64,000 bases of DNA from Pectobacterium sp. PL152 (lineage in GTDB: Bacteria; Pseudomonadota; Gammaproteobacteria; Enterobacterales; Enterobacteriaceae): NCBI GenBank assembly GCA_021907015.1, contig CP091064.1, positions 1,674,001-1,738,000 of the forward strand, read 5' to 3'. Below are positions 44,090 to 54,185 of this stretch, piece by piece. Positions within the stretch are counted from its first letter, which is position 1. Each line of letters starts with the position of its first letter. The notes beneath the pieces are model-generated. The model was given only the letters and a program-made list of their open reading frames with translations, had not been told where the DNA came from and did not search any database. Made by a program: the position numbers and the translations under genes.

Positions 44090-44437
44090 TTACGCGTCGT
44101 CACCCAACGGTTTATCTGCCGACAGCAACTGCGCTTCCAGCCAGCTTTTTAACGCGGGGGGCGCGGCTTTCAGGCTATTTGAACCGCGCGTGATGGTAGC
44201 AATCCCTGCACCTAACTCGCTTTTCAGCTCACGCTGACTCATTTCACCCCGCATCAGTTCCTGCACAATTCTCACCCGCGTTCCCAACGCAGTACGCTCG
44301 TCCGGCGTCAGTAGCAGTTGAAGCAACGGCAATTGCAGATCTTCCGCAATAGACTGCTGCAATAGCGCGACAAAGCGTAACCAGTGCTCATTGTCTTGTT
44401 CAGAAAGTGCCGGGTCGATAAGCGATAACGGAGTCAT
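44090..44437 (-). CDS. trpR: Trp operon repressor TrpR
   Basis: TrpR is the dimeric, tryptophan-activated repressor of trp, aroH and its own gene. The 115 residues (E. coli 108) include [20 protein letters not shown] and the helix-turn-helix [20 protein letters not shown] (about 72-91), followed by SNSLKAAP. The extra length lies at the C-terminus ([10 protein letters not shown]). An excellent operator precedes the gene, so it is probably autoregulated. slt lies upstream on the same strand. Confidence 0.95.
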   Translation of the reverse strand: MTPLSLIDPALSEQDNEHWLRFVALLQQSIAEDLQLPLLQLLLTPDERTALGTRVRIVQELMRGEMSQRELKSELGAGIATITRGSNSLKAAPPALKSWLEAQLLSADKPLGDDA

Positions 44438-44443
44438 AACGGG

Positions 44444-44471
44444 CTGCCATACTATTTAACTAGTACGGCAG
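44444..44471 (-). promoter_or_regulatory. TrpR operator in front of trpR
   Basis: On the minus strand CTGCCGTACTAGTTAAATAG continues TATGGCAG. The core GTACTAGTTAAATAGTAT is a near-perfect dyad that matches the TrpR operator consensus (CTAGTTAACTAG core) with one central change. CTGCC/GGCAG arms extend the symmetry. It starts 7 bases upstream of the trpR ATG. Confidence 0.85.
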
Positions 44472-44509
44472 CATAACACAATTTCAGGCAACGATCGCAA
44501 CGCCGCGTC

Positions 44510-46444
44510 TCAATAACGCCGCTGCCATTCTGCATCCGTCAGCACATTGGCTGGCTGGTGAAGGAAATAGCGATAGAAGACGTCATAGGCCAGCACATTT
44601 TTCACGTATCCCCGTGTTTCCGAGAACGGAATGCTTTCGATAAACGCAACGGGATCGATGCGCCCGGCGCTGTTTCTCAACCAGGTATTCACGCGCGACG
44701 GCCCGGCATTATAAGCCGCGGAGGACAGAATCCGGTTACGGCCAAATGTCTGATACACGTACTCCAGATAGCTCGTTCCCAACAGAATATTGGTCTCAGG
44801 ATCGAACAGCTGGCTGCTGTTCGTATAGAACGTGATATTGCTCATTTTGGCAGTATGCTGCGCCGTCGCTGGCATCAACTGCATCAAGCCTGATGCGCCA
44901 ACCGGAGAACGCGCTTTCGGGTTCCAGGCGCTCTCCTGACGTGCGATCGCCATCGCATAGCTTTGGCTAATGCTTTTCCCCTGCGTTTCACGACGGAATT
45001 CGTCATTCCAGGCCAGCGGGAAACGTTCTTCCAGATGATCCCACAGCTTCGCGACAATCGTTGCCTGCACGCTCAAATCCGCCCAGCGCTGTTCAAACGC
45101 ATAGCGAGCCAGCGCTTCCTGCTGCGGTTTGCTGCGGTTCGCTACCAGCCCGACCCACTCGCTGCGCGCCAGATTATCCATCTGCCAGAACATCAATTCC
45201 CGCACGCGGGCGACCTCCGGTAGCTGGGACAAGGAAGGATCTGGCTTAACCGCCGTTATGATAGTAATGGGATAACGCTCGTTGAGCTTCTGCGCTGCGG
45301 CCATAGGATAGAACCCGCGCTCCTGCATCAGGCTGCGTAATAGCGTCTCGCCTTCCTGACGTTTGCCCTGATCTAACAGCACCACCGCGCGCCAGTAGCG
45401 CCATTCGTCTTTCTGTAACGCCTCTGCCGGTAAGCGCGCCATCCAGCTCGTTAGTCCCTGACGATCGCCAGCACCCAACGCCATCCGTACACGGCGTTCC
45501 AGCAAGGTGGTCGACGTGCTCCGCCGCACCACGCCATCCCGCCACTGTGCCTGCTCTGAGGTGGCATCGTTGCCCATCAACCGCCAGGCAATCGTTTCTT
45601 CCATCTCCTGACGTTCTGCGGCGCTCATTTTCTGCAAACGGACAATCACTGGCAGCATCGAACGGGCATTATCGGCATCCTGACGCGCCGTGCGCGTGAA
45701 GGCCGATAGCGTGACTTTCCGGGTGAAATCCGTTGGCCCGACGCTACGAGCGAAGCTCTCCAGCGAATTCGGATCGTTCTGGAGTTTGAGCAGCGCATCG
45801 CCCATCGTTTTATAATCGTCGGGTAACTGTTTGATGAGGTAACTCACCAGACTACTGCTGCCTTCATCCATCGCCAGACGCGCGCGTTCCAGCGTCGTCA
45901 GCGGCGTCTGTTCGCCCGCCTGCTGCCAGGCTGAGAAGAGTTTATCGCATACGGCAGGGAGCGAACGCCCGGTCAGCCAGATATCACGCGTAGCTTCCCA
46001 CACGCCCTGACGCTGGCCGGTAGCCCACTGGGCATAATAAAAGTTACAGCGGGCGCTGACCGGTTTCGGTGGCTGCGGGCTAAATGCCAGCAGCCCAATC
46101 CAGTCCTGACGGCGCGCCAGTTCATTCACAAAGCTGGTGTTGAGATTACGGGCGGGCGGCAGCGTCGGATGCGTTGCCATAAACTGCCTCACCTGCGTCG
46201 CACTGACCTGGCTCAGATCCTGCGTGAGCGAGCGATATTCAAGATAAGGATAAAGCGGGTAACTGCGCAGCGTCGGCATCAGCTGCGCTACCGTGTCCAT
46301 TTGGTTGCTGTCCCATGCTTGCTTAACCTGCTGATAGCGCTGACGCTGTTCGTCAAGAGAATCCGCCAGCACGTGGCCGGAGACCCCAGCCAGACATATC
46401 GCCGCAACGGCGTACCACCAATGACCCGCTTTCATAACCTGCAT
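44510..46444 (-). CDS. slt: Soluble lytic murein transglycosylase Slt70
   Basis: Slt cleaves peptidoglycan to 1,6-anhydromuropeptides in the periplasm. With the ATG at 46444 the precursor has 644 residues (E. coli 645): a signal peptide (WWYAVAAICLAGVSGHVLA before DSLDEQ), a long helical U-domain, a linker domain, and the lysozyme-like C-terminal domain with catalytic Glu in IARQESAWNPKARSPVGASG (near residue 500), GLMQLMPATA and AYNAGPSRV. GAGG stands just upstream of this start; an in-frame ATG at 46453 or 46435 is possible. Confidence 0.95.
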   Translation of the reverse strand: MQVMKAGHWWYAVAAICLAGVSGHVLADSLDEQRQRYQQVKQAWDSNQMDTVAQLMPTLRSYPLYPYLEYRSLTQDLSQVSATQVRQFMATHPTLPPARNLNTSFVNELARRQDWIGLLAFSPQPPKPVSARCNFYYAQWATGQRQGVWEATRDIWLTGRSLPAVCDKLFSAWQQAGEQTPLTTLERARLAMDEGSSSLVSYLIKQLPDDYKTMGDALLKLQNDPNSLESFARSVGPTDFTRKVTLSAFTRTARQDADNARSMLPVIVRLQKMSAAERQEMEETIAWRLMGNDATSEQAQWRDGVVRRSTSTTLLERRVRMALGAGDRQGLTSWMARLPAEALQKDEWRYWRAVVLLDQGKRQEGETLLRSLMQERGFYPMAAAQKLNERYPITIITAVKPDPSLSQLPEVARVRELMFWQMDNLARSEWVGLVANRSKPQQEALARYAFEQRWADLSVQATIVAKLWDHLEERFPLAWNDEFRRETQGKSISQSYAMAIARQESAWNPKARSPVGASGLMQLMPATAQHTAKMSNITFYTNSSQLFDPETNILLGTSYLEYVYQTFGRNRILSSAAYNAGPSRVNTWLRNSAGRIDPVAFIESIPFSETRGYVKNVLAYDVFYRYFLHQPANVLTDAEWQRRY

Positions 46445-46504
46445 TAACCTCATCCGTTATCGAACTTGCTATCGGCATCCTTCATCGTATCGATACCCCT
46501 ATCC

Positions 46505-46632
46505 TATACCCAAAATAATTCGAGTTGCGTGAAGGCGGCAACCGCATGAATCCCCAGGAGCTTACTCAGGTAAGTGACTGGGGTGAGTAAGGGCAGCCAA
46601 CGCACAAGCAACTTGAAGTATGACGGATATAT
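46505..46632. repeat. ERIC (enterobacterial repetitive intergenic consensus) element
   Basis: A 128-base palindromic unit contains the two conserved ERIC cores, ATGAATCCCCAGGAGCTTAC and AAGTGACTGGGGTGAG, and ends with the inverted arms TATACCCAAA... and ...GACGGATATA. It corresponds to a full-length ERIC/IRU, transcribed as a long hairpin. It lies between slt and ettA, outside any gene. Confidence 0.92.
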
Positions 46633-46926
46633 CGGGCAGATCCAGTGTGGCACATCATGCCAGACAACGATACGTCGATCCGCAAACCGATTCTGAAATT
46701 CATCAGGCGGGCTGACCTCTCAGATCGGCCATGGCAAATCGCCGGATAGCTGGGATCGCGGGCTGAAACCCGCTACACTTCATACTCAAAGTAATGCACT
46801 TAGAATAATCGATCCGCTGCCAGGGAATTGCCTTAGCAGCGATGTAGTATTAAGTAGCATCGTGCTACACATGGTCACCCGCTTATGGTGACAAATCATA
46901 GAGATAAAGAGAGGCGAAGTCGCAAC
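46633..46926. other. Leader region upstream of ettA
   Basis: About 290 bases between the ERIC element and ettA without a credible gene. A short palindrome (CGCGGGCTGAAACCCGCT, near 46757-46774) could form an RNA hairpin. The ettA promoter should lie here. A minus-strand ORF across 46786-46986 overlaps ettA and is not credible. Confidence 0.4.
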
Positions 46927-48594
46927 GTGGCTCAATATGTTTATACCATGCATCGCGTCGGTAAAGTCGTACCGCCGAAGCGTCACATTCTGAAAAACAT
47001 CTCCCTCAGTTTTTTCCCCGGTGCCAAGATCGGCGTACTGGGTCTGAACGGAGCCGGTAAATCAACGCTGTTGCGTATTATGGCTGGCATTGATACGGAC
47101 ATCGAGGGCGAAGCTCGCCCACAACCTGGAATCAAAATCGGCTATTTGCCGCAGGAACCGCAGTTAAACACGGAGCACACCGTACGTGAATCCGTAGAAG
47201 AAGCGGTGTCTGAAGTCGTGACCGCGCTGAAACGTCTTGATGAAGTCTATGCGCTGTATGCCGACCCGGATGCGGATTTCGATAAACTGGCTGCCGAGCA
47301 AGGCAAGCTAGAAGAAATCATTCAGGCACATGACGGTCATAACCTGAATAACCAACTGGAGCGCGCTGCCGATGCGCTGCGCTTGCCGGAGTGGGATGCG
47401 AAAATCGCCAATCTGTCCGGGGGTGAACGTCGCCGCGTGGCCCTGTGCCGTCTGCTGCTGGAAAAGCCGGACATGCTGCTGCTCGACGAACCAACCAACC
47501 ACCTGGATGCCGAGTCTGTCGCCTGGCTGGAACGCTTCCTGCACGACTTCGAGGGCACCGTGGTAGCAATTACCCACGACCGTTACTTCCTCGATAACGT
47601 AGCGGGCTGGATTCTGGAGCTGGACCGTGGAGAAGGGATTCCGTGGGAAGGCAACTACTCTTCCTGGCTGGAGCAGAAAGATCAGCGTCTGGCACAGGAA
47701 GCGTCTCAGGAAGCGGCACGCCGTAAATCCATTGAGAAAGAGCTGGAGTGGGTGCGTCAAGGCGCCAAAGGCCGTCAGTCCAAAGGTAAGGCCCGTCTGG
47801 CACGCTTTGAAGAGCTGAACAACACGGAATACCAGAAACGTAACGAAACCAACGAACTGTTTATTCCACCAGGTGCTCGCCTCGGCGATAAAGTGGTGGA
47901 AGTCACCAACCTCAGCAAGTCTTACGGCGAACGTCAGCTCATCGACGGGCTGTCTTTCTCCGTACCAAAAGGCGCGATTGTCGGTATTATCGGCCCGAAC
48001 GGTGCCGGTAAATCGACGCTGTTCCGTATGATGTCTGGTCAGGAACAGCCGGATGGCGGCACGATCGAGCTGGGTGAAACGGTGAAACTGGCGTCAGTTG
48101 ACCAGTTCCGTGACGCGATGGACAACAGCAAAACCGTCTGGGAAGAAGTGTCCGGCGGGCAGGACATCATGCGTATCGGCAACACCGAGATGCCAAGCCG
48201 CGCGTACGTTGGCCGTTTCAACTTCAAAGGCGTTGATCAAGGCAAACGCGTTGGCGAGCTGTCCGGTGGTGAACGCGGTCGTCTGCATCTGGCGAAGCTG
48301 TTGCAGGTCGGCGGCAACGTGCTGCTGCTCGATGAACCGACCAACGACCTGGATATCGAAACCCTGCGCGCGCTGGAAAACGCCCTGCTGGAATTCCCTG
48401 GCTGTGCCATGGTGATCTCGCATGACCGTTGGTTCCTAGACCGTATCGCAACACACATTCTGGATTATCAGGATGAAGGTAAAGTGGAATTCTTCGAAGG
48501 TAACTTTACCGAATACGAAGAATACAAAAAGCGTACGCTGGGTGCCGATGCGCTGGAACCACACCGCATCAAATACAAGAAGATCGCTAAGTAA
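46927..48594 (+). CDS. ettA: Energy-dependent translational throttle protein EttA (ABC-F)
   Basis: EttA is an ABC-F ATPase that binds the ribosomal E site and gates entry into elongation according to ATP/ADP. I start at the GTG at 46927 because the protein must begin MAQYVYTMHRVGKVVPPKRH; this gives 555 residues, as in E. coli. Two ABC domains are complete: Walker A GLNGAGKST (about 40-48) and GPNGAGKST (about 358-366), signatures NLSGGERRR and ELSGGERGR, and Walker B LLLDEPTNHLD and LLLDEPTNDLD. The arm/linker lies between. A terminator follows. Confidence 0.96.
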   Translation: MAQYVYTMHRVGKVVPPKRHILKNISLSFFPGAKIGVLGLNGAGKSTLLRIMAGIDTDIEGEARPQPGIKIGYLPQEPQLNTEHTVRESVEEAVSEVVTALKRLDEVYALYADPDADFDKLAAEQGKLEEIIQAHDGHNLNNQLERAADALRLPEWDAKIANLSGGERRRVALCRLLLEKPDMLLLDEPTNHLDAESVAWLERFLHDFEGTVVAITHDRYFLDNVAGWILELDRGEGIPWEGNYSSWLEQKDQRLAQEASQEAARRKSIEKELEWVRQGAKGRQSKGKARLARFEELNNTEYQKRNETNELFIPPGARLGDKVVEVTNLSKSYGERQLIDGLSFSVPKGAIVGIIGPNGAGKSTLFRMMSGQEQPDGGTIELGETVKLASVDQFRDAMDNSKTVWEEVSGGQDIMRIGNTEMPSRAYVGRFNFKGVDQGKRVGELSGGERGRLHLAKLLQVGGNVLLLDEPTNDLDIETLRALENALLEFPGCAMVISHDRWFLDRIATHILDYQDEGKVEFFEGNFTEYEEYKKRTLGADALEPHRIKYKKIAK

Positions 48595-48617
48595 GCTGTC
48601 GTCGAACGTCATAAACG

Positions 48618-48645
48618 AATGGCCCGCAATGCGGGCCATTTTTTT
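48618..48645 (+). terminator. Rho-independent terminator of ettA
   Basis: AATGGCCCGC-AAT-GCGGGCCATT is followed by TTTTTT; perfect 10-base-pair stem, 24 bases after the ettA stop. Confidence 0.93.
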
Positions 48646-48669
48646 CTATCATGCTTCATCTATCGGGAA

Positions 48670-50400
48670 TCAGAACGTTTCCCAGTTTTGATTATCGCTG
48701 CCTTTGCTACTACTTCCGGCAATCGCCATCGCTGGCGCTAAACGCGGTTGCGGCGCCGCTTTTGGCAATGACGATTTCAGTCTCTGAGCCACACCAGCCA
48801 GCTTAAATACCGCGACAGCCTGCGTCAGACGCGCAGCCTGTTCTTCAAGTGACACCGCGGCAGCCGACGCTTCCTGCACCAATGCCGCATTCTGCTGCGT
48901 CGCGCTGTCCATTTCAGACACGGCCTGACTCACCTGCCCAATACCACGGCTCTGTTCGTCAGAAGCGGAAGCAATTTCCCCCATGATGTCAGTCACACTG
49001 ACAACCGCACGCACAATCTCACCCATGGTTGTGCCCGCCTGAGATACAAGCCCAGAGCCCGTTTCCACCAGCCGGCTCGATTCGCCAATCAGCCCTTCAA
49101 TCTCTTTCGCGGCCTGTGCGCTGCGCTGCGCCAAATTACGGACTTCACCTGCCACCACAGCAAAACCACGTCCTTGCTCACCCGCACGCGCGGCTTCTAC
49201 CGCGGCGTTCAGCGCCAGAATGTTGGTCTGGAAGGCGATGCTGTTAATAACGGAAGTGATCTCGGAAATGCGTTTTGAGCTTGTAGAAATGTCCTGCATG
49301 GTGTCCACCACGCCTTGCACAATTTGTCCGCCCTTCTCCGCTTTTTCAGAGGCATTTTTTGCCAACTGGCTGGCGTGATGAGCATTGTCAGAGTTCTGTT
49401 TCACCGTTGCGGTCAGCTGTTCCATGCTCGCTGCGGTTTCCTCCAGCGCGGCTGCTTGCTGCTCGGTACGCGAGGAAAGATCGACGTTACCCGCCGTAAT
49501 TTCTGACGATCCCTGATAGATTGAATCTGCACCTTCGCGCACGATCGTCACCGTATCCGTCAGCTCCGCCTGCATGTTCTGGATATTCGTCCCCAGAATG
49601 CCGATTTCATTACGCCCCATCACCATCGGCGGCTGCGTCAGATCGCCTGCGGCAATCTTCTGAATACGCTCAACCAGTCTGTTGATTGGCGCGAGGATCA
49701 CATTGCGCACCATGATGTAAGCCATGATCGCCATAATGATCGACAGGACAAATGAACCTGCCATCATCCAGTAACCCAGCTTGGCATTCTGTTCTGCTTG
49801 TAGATTGATATCCTGCGCGGCTTTTGTCAGCTCAGTGACTTTCTTACGCACTGGAACACTGAACGCTTCATCTAACTGACGGGCCAGTGTGCTTTCCAGC
49901 GTAATCGTATCTTCAAACTCCCCGTCATTTGTCGCCTTCTGCATAGCCAGAATCGCGTTATCACGGTAGTCGGCGTACGCCTTAAGAATCTCGCTATCCA
50001 GCGCGCTTTCACTCTCCAGTTTATCTGGACGCGCGAGGTATTCATCCAGACGCTTCTGCGAGGCTCTGACTCGACCTGCGGCCTGATCTGACGCGGATTT
50101 AAACACTTCATGATCGCTAATACGGTTTGCTGCACCAGCCTGAATAAGCAGCAGCCTGGCTACGCGTAGCTGATCGAGGCTGCTGCTGATACCGGCACGG
50201 ATATCAGACAATTCATTCGCTTTATCGAGTGAATCATTACTCTGTTTTAAAAAATAACTCGCTGTGCCAATAGAAAGCGCAAATAAAATCAGGATAATTG
50301 AAAAAAGAGTAATAAATAACGAAACGAGACGTATATTGTTGATGTAACTCAACTTCTCTTTTTGAATAGACATCGGTTGCATTCTCATTTTCACCATCAC
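48670..50400 (-). CDS. Methyl-accepting chemotaxis protein (Tsr/Tar-like)
   Basis: This chemoreceptor of up to 576 residues has membrane segments near residues 25-50 and 206-228, flanking a periplasmic four-helix sensor (Tar/Tsr-like, with [15 protein letters not shown]). HAMP follows (about 229-282), then the signalling domain with [20 protein letters not shown] and [20 protein letters not shown]. It ends in NWETF, the CheR/CheB-binding pentapeptide of high-abundance receptors. The start is unsure: 50373 (MSIQKEKLS) is also plausible and neither start has a strong Shine-Dalgarno. A sigma-28-like promoter lies upstream. The ligand is unknown. In E. coli no receptor occurs here. Confidence 0.93.
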   Translation of the reverse strand: MMVKMRMQPMSIQKEKLSYINNIRLVSLFITLFSIILILFALSIGTASYFLKQSNDSLDKANELSDIRAGISSSLDQLRVARLLLIQAGAANRISDHEVFKSASDQAAGRVRASQKRLDEYLARPDKLESESALDSEILKAYADYRDNAILAMQKATNDGEFEDTITLESTLARQLDEAFSVPVRKKVTELTKAAQDINLQAEQNAKLGYWMMAGSFVLSIIMAIMAYIMVRNVILAPINRLVERIQKIAAGDLTQPPMVMGRNEIGILGTNIQNMQAELTDTVTIVREGADSIYQGSSEITAGNVDLSSRTEQQAAALEETAASMEQLTATVKQNSDNAHHASQLAKNASEKAEKGGQIVQGVVDTMQDISTSSKRISEITSVINSIAFQTNILALNAAVEAARAGEQGRGFAVVAGEVRNLAQRSAQAAKEIEGLIGESSRLVETGSGLVSQAGTTMGEIVRAVVSVTDIMGEIASASDEQSRGIGQVSQAVSEMDSATQQNAALVQEASAAAVSLEEQAARLTQAVAVFKLAGVAQRLKSSLPKAAPQPRLAPAMAIAGSSSKGSDNQNWETF

Positions 50401-50512
50401 TGGTATACATTATCTCTGCCATTACAGGTACGACAGAGTCCAGATAGCACTGTGACAATAACGCCACGCAGGACCACACCTTTCATAAAAAAGTCAAAAG
50501 GAACCAACATTG

Positions 50513-50539
50513 TTATCGGCATTTTCAATCTAAAACGTA
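50513..50539 (-). promoter_or_regulatory. Probable flagellar sigma-28 (FliA) promoter of the chemoreceptor gene
   Basis: On the minus strand an exact -10 GCCGATAA is preceded, with an 11-base spacer, by TACGTTTT (5 of 8 against TAAAGTTT). It lies about 110-140 bases upstream of the receptor start, fitting class-3 flagellar control. Confidence 0.65.
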
Positions 50540-50624
50540 CCTAAAATAAGTTGATAGAAATCACGTTTCAATAAAAATCAAAAGATCCAAATAAAAATGA
50601 AACAAAAATATTGTAGAGACGGTA

Positions 50625-51534
50625 TCACGGCTGCTTTTTCAAAAACGTTGAGTAATCATCCAACGCACTATGTTGTAAAACAAAGTCGATAAAACACGCT
50701 AACGCGGGCGAATTCAGTTTACGGCTGGGATACACCAGATAAAGCTCGTTAGCTTCCGCCTGCCAATCCGATAAAACCCTGACCAATTTCCCGGACACCG
50801 CGTCATCCAGACAGAGAAAATCCGGCAATAGCGTAATACCAGCCCCCGCAATGGCGCACTCGCGGGCGTAAAGCAGGTTATCCGTGATATGCGCCTCAGG
50901 CAGTAACCAGCGATAGAGCTCTGAACCGCGATGAAGGAGCCACTCCGTCCAGGCATGATGTGCGATACAGCGGTGCTGTTGGAGCTGCTGTGGGTGGAGC
51001 AATGCCGGATGCCGCGCCAGATAGTCAGGCGATGCCAGCAAATAGCGGGGTTTGCCCAAGCGAACGCCCGATCAGTGAAGAATCGTGCGGTTTCCCGGTA
51101 CGAAAAGCGACATCAAACCCTTCCTGTACCAGATCGATCACCGCATCTGAAATCAGCACATCCAGCGATACTGCAGGAAAGCGCTGCTGAAACTCGGCCG
51201 TAAGCCGTGCCAGCAGCGTGGAACCGAATCCCGCTGGGCTGGTGATACGCAGCCGCCCGCTGGGATTATCACGCAAGCGCTGTATGGCGAGATCGGCACG
51301 CTCGCTGGCTTGTAGCATCTCCTGACAGTGAATCAGGTAGCGCTCGCCTGCAAACGTCAGATTGAGCTGGCGTGTCGTTCGGTTCAACAGCCGCAGGCCA
51401 ATCTGCTGTTCAAGCTGGCTAATGCGCAGGCTCAGGCTGGATTTCGCCAACCCTGCCTTTCGCGCCGCTTGTGTGAAACTGCCACACTCGGCCACCAGCG
51501 CAAACAGCGCCATATCCTGCAATTGTTTAAACAT
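50625..51534 (-). pseudogene. LysR-family regulator with one frameshift
   Basis: The N-terminal part (MFKQLQDMALFALVAECGSF; HTH in TQAARKAGLAKSSLSLRISQ, about 21-40) is open to 51025, and the C-terminal effector domain continues in another frame from about 51059 (RYLLASPDYLARHPALLHPQ) to 50625. An extra G in the run at 51055-51057 explains the break: LGKPRYLLASPD is restored by removing it, giving about 302 residues, a normal LysR size of the CrgA/DsdC-like branch. AGGGTGA precedes the ATG. It is divergent from the oxidoreductase gene at 51662 with 127 bases between, suggesting a regulator-target pair. Confidence 0.82.
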
Positions 51535-51661
51535 AATTGTTCACCCTAGACGAACACTGCATTATTTATTGTCCATCTTATCAGCCCTATCGCCGTGTTC
51601 TACACTTGGTTCTATTCAATTATTCACAAGACCGCATTCTGAAAATACTGAGGAACAGACC

Positions 51662-52662
51662 ATGACCGCTCATGCGATAGCCGTTGATCCACAACAACCA
51701 GAAAACTTCATTGCCATCACTCAGGACATCCCCGAGCCCGGCGAATACGATCTGTTGGTCGGTGTAAAAGCCATTTCCGTCAATCCCGTGGATACCAAGG
51801 TGCATGCCGGATTACGTCAGAACGGGATTACAGCAGCCCCGAATTCTCGGCTGGGATGCCAGCGGTATCGTGCTGAAAACCGGCAGCGCCGTGAGCGACA
51901 TTCAGGTAGGCGATGAAGTCTGGTACGCCGGCGATATTACCCGCCCCGGCAGCAACACCACCCATCAGTTGATTGATTCACGTATCGTTGCGCGTAAGCC
52001 CGTGTCTCTGGACTGGGCAGCCGCAGCCGCACTGCCGCTCACGGCACTGACCGCATGGGAAGGATTGTTCGAACACCTGAAAATACAGCAGGCCGACAGC
52101 GAGAAAACGCTGTTGATTATCGGTGGTGCGGGCGGCGTAGGCTCCCTCGCGATTTCTCTGGCCGCGCTGCGCAGTTCAGTGAACATTATCGCTACCGCGT
52201 CGCAGCCTGACTCGGCAGAGTGGTGCCGCCAACGCGGTGCACATAAGGTCGTAGATTACCGCAATCTGGTCGAGTCTCTGGAAAAAGAAGGGATCAAACA
52301 GGTCGATTACATTTTCTGCCTGAACGACACGGACGGGCACTGGGATGCCATCAGTAAACTGATCGCGCCAATGGGCCACATTTGCACCATCGTGGAAAAC
52401 AAAACCCGCTCGACCAAACGGCGCTGAAACTCAAAAGCGCGGCGCTGCACTGGGAACTCATGTTTACCCGCAGCATGTTCACCACACCGGATATCGCCGA
52501 ACAGGGGAACATTTTGCACGAAGTCGCACAGCTGGTGGATACAGGGAAACTTCAGGGAACCGCCAGCGAAACGTTGCAGGGTTAACAGTAAGCACGCTGA
52601 AGCAGGCTCACGGTAAAGTGCTGGAAGGACATATGCGCGGCAAGATCGTCATCGCGCTGTAA
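51662..52662 (+). pseudogene. Zinc-type alcohol dehydrogenase-like/quinone oxidoreductase with three frameshifts
   Basis: The encoded protein is a zinc-independent medium-chain dehydrogenase. Segments in order are MTAHAIAVDPQQPENFIAIT, AISVNPVDTKVHAGLR, ILGWDASGIVLKTGSAVSDI, LLIIGGAGGVGSLAISLAAL (NADPH fold) and LKSAALHWELMFTRSMF. The frame is broken by an extra G at 51824-51826, a missing A at 52401-52404 and a missing G at 52579-52581. With these repaired the protein has 333 residues ending GHMRGKIVIAL. All segments are well conserved, so errors in the sequence are as likely as decay. Divergent from the LysR gene. The substrate, probably a quinone or enal, is unknown. Confidence 0.83.
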
Positions 52663-52668
52663 TAACGC

Positions 52669-52692
52669 AACCAGCCCCAAAAGGGGCTGGTT
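52669..52692. terminator. Bidirectional terminator between the oxidoreductase gene and serA
   Basis: AACCAGCCCC-AAAA-GGGGCTGGTT is a perfect 10-base-pair stem followed by TGTTTATT on the plus strand. It lies 23 bases after the serA stop. Confidence 0.85.
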
Positions 52693-52715
52693 GTTTATTC
52701 ACTGATTAAAACGAA

Positions 52716-53948
52716 TCAGAACAGCAGACGAGCACGAATGGTGCCAGGAATCGCCTTCATCAGTTGCAGCGCCGTTTGCGCGCCATCAGTTTCGACATCA
52801 ATCACCACATAACCAATTTCAGGTGTCGTTTGCAGATACTGCGCGGCAATGTTAATGCCCTGCTCAGCAAAGATCTGGTTAATTTTGGTAATGATGCCAG
52901 GACGGTTTTCATGGATGTGCAGCAGGCGACTGGCGCGTGCGCCATGAACAGGCAGCGATACTTCCGGGAAATTCACCGCAGACAGCGTAGAACCGTTGTC
53001 TGAGTATTTCGCCAGTTTGCCAGCCACTTCATCACCGATATTTTCCTGCGCTTCTTGCGTAGAACCACCGATGTGCGGCGTCAGCAGCACGTTGTCAAAT
53101 TCGCACAGCGGCGACAGGAACGGATCGCTGTTAGTTGCCGGCTCTTGCGGGAATACGTCAATGGCCGCACCGGACAGATGCTTGCTGCTCAGCGCTTCAC
53201 ACAGTGCCGGAATATCGACTACCGTACCGCGGGCAGCGTTAATCAGGATGGAACCCGGCTTCATCAGCGCCAGCTCTTCCGCACCCATCATATTCTGCGT
53301 GCTGTCATTTTCCGGCACGTGCAGGCTCACCACATCGCTCATATTCAGCAGGTCGGACAGGTGGCGCACCTGCTGAGCATTACCCAGCGGCAGTTTGCTT
53401 TCGATATCATAGAAATAAACGTGCATACCCAGGCTTTCAGCCAGAATACCCAACTGCGTACCGATATGGCCGTAGCCGATGATCCCCAGCTTTTTGCCGC
53501 GCGCTTCAAACGAGCCCACAGCCAGTTTGTGCCAGATACCACGGTGCGCTTTCGCGTTCGCCGCCGGGATACCGCGCAGCATCAGCAGCATTTCGCCGAT
53601 CACCATTTCTGCCACGGATCGGGTATTGGAAAACGGTGCGTTAAATACTGGGATACCGCGTTTGGTCGCGGCCGACAGATCAACCTGATTAGTCCCGATA
53701 CAGAAACACCCTACCGCGATCAGTTTTTCCGCAGCAGCAAAAATCTCTTCTGTCAGATGGGTACGCGAGCGGATACCCACAAAGTGCGCATCGCGGATGG
53801 AGGCTTTCAACTCCTCAGGATCCAGCGCGCCCTTATGGAACTCGATGTTGGTGTAACCGGCTGCACGCAGGTTATCCAGCGCGCTCTGGTGCACGCCTTC
53901 CACTAACAGAAACTTAATCTTGTCTTTTTCCAGTGATACCTTTGCCAT
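52716..53948 (-). CDS. serA: D-3-phosphoglycerate dehydrogenase
   Basis: SerA catalyses the first step of serine synthesis and is inhibited by serine. The 410 residues equal E. coli SerA, beginning MAKVSLEKDKIKFLLVEGVH. The NAD fold has LGIIGYGHIGTQLGILAES (about 157-175), with catalytic Arg in INAARGTVVD (near 240), Glu near 269 and His in LLTPHIGGSTQEAQ (near 292). A C-terminal ACT domain (about 338-410) binds serine. In E. coli serA and rpiA are also adjacent; the fau/ssrS side is replaced here by accessory genes. Confidence 0.97.
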   Translation of the reverse strand: MAKVSLEKDKIKFLLVEGVHQSALDNLRAAGYTNIEFHKGALDPEELKASIRDAHFVGIRSRTHLTEEIFAAAEKLIAVGCFCIGTNQVDLSAATKRGIPVFNAPFSNTRSVAEMVIGEMLLMLRGIPAANAKAHRGIWHKLAVGSFEARGKKLGIIGYGHIGTQLGILAESLGMHVYFYDIESKLPLGNAQQVRHLSDLLNMSDVVSLHVPENDSTQNMMGAEELALMKPGSILINAARGTVVDIPALCEALSSKHLSGAAIDVFPQEPATNSDPFLSPLCEFDNVLLTPHIGGSTQEAQENIGDEVAGKLAKYSDNGSTLSAVNFPEVSLPVHGARASRLLHIHENRPGIITKINQIFAEQGINIAAQYLQTTPEIGYVVIDVETDGAQTALQLMKAIPGTIRARLLF

Positions 53949-54185
53949 TTCCCGACCTTATTTTCAGACTTCAAATGTGACAGAGTGCTCAATAGCCTCT
54001 GCCAACATAACAAAAATTACGCAGTCAGCAATACAAACGATTGCTTCGCCCGAATCACGCCACAGAAAGGCGCGCCTGATTTATGGCAAAAAATATTGCC
54101 AAAGATGTGCATCGCCATATCGACGATAAATAAAATAAGAAAATGTGATATTAAGTACCAAAAATGAGCCGTTAACTAAATAGAT

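Noticed and set aside
46786..46986. Small minus-strand ORF before ettA
   Set aside because: Overlaps the ettA start and has no ribosome-binding site or recognisable sequence.
53949..54185. 6S RNA (ssrS) next to serA
   Set aside because: E. coli has ssrS near serA on the other side, beyond fau. This stretch is AT-rich with no 6S-like long hairpin, and fau is absent.
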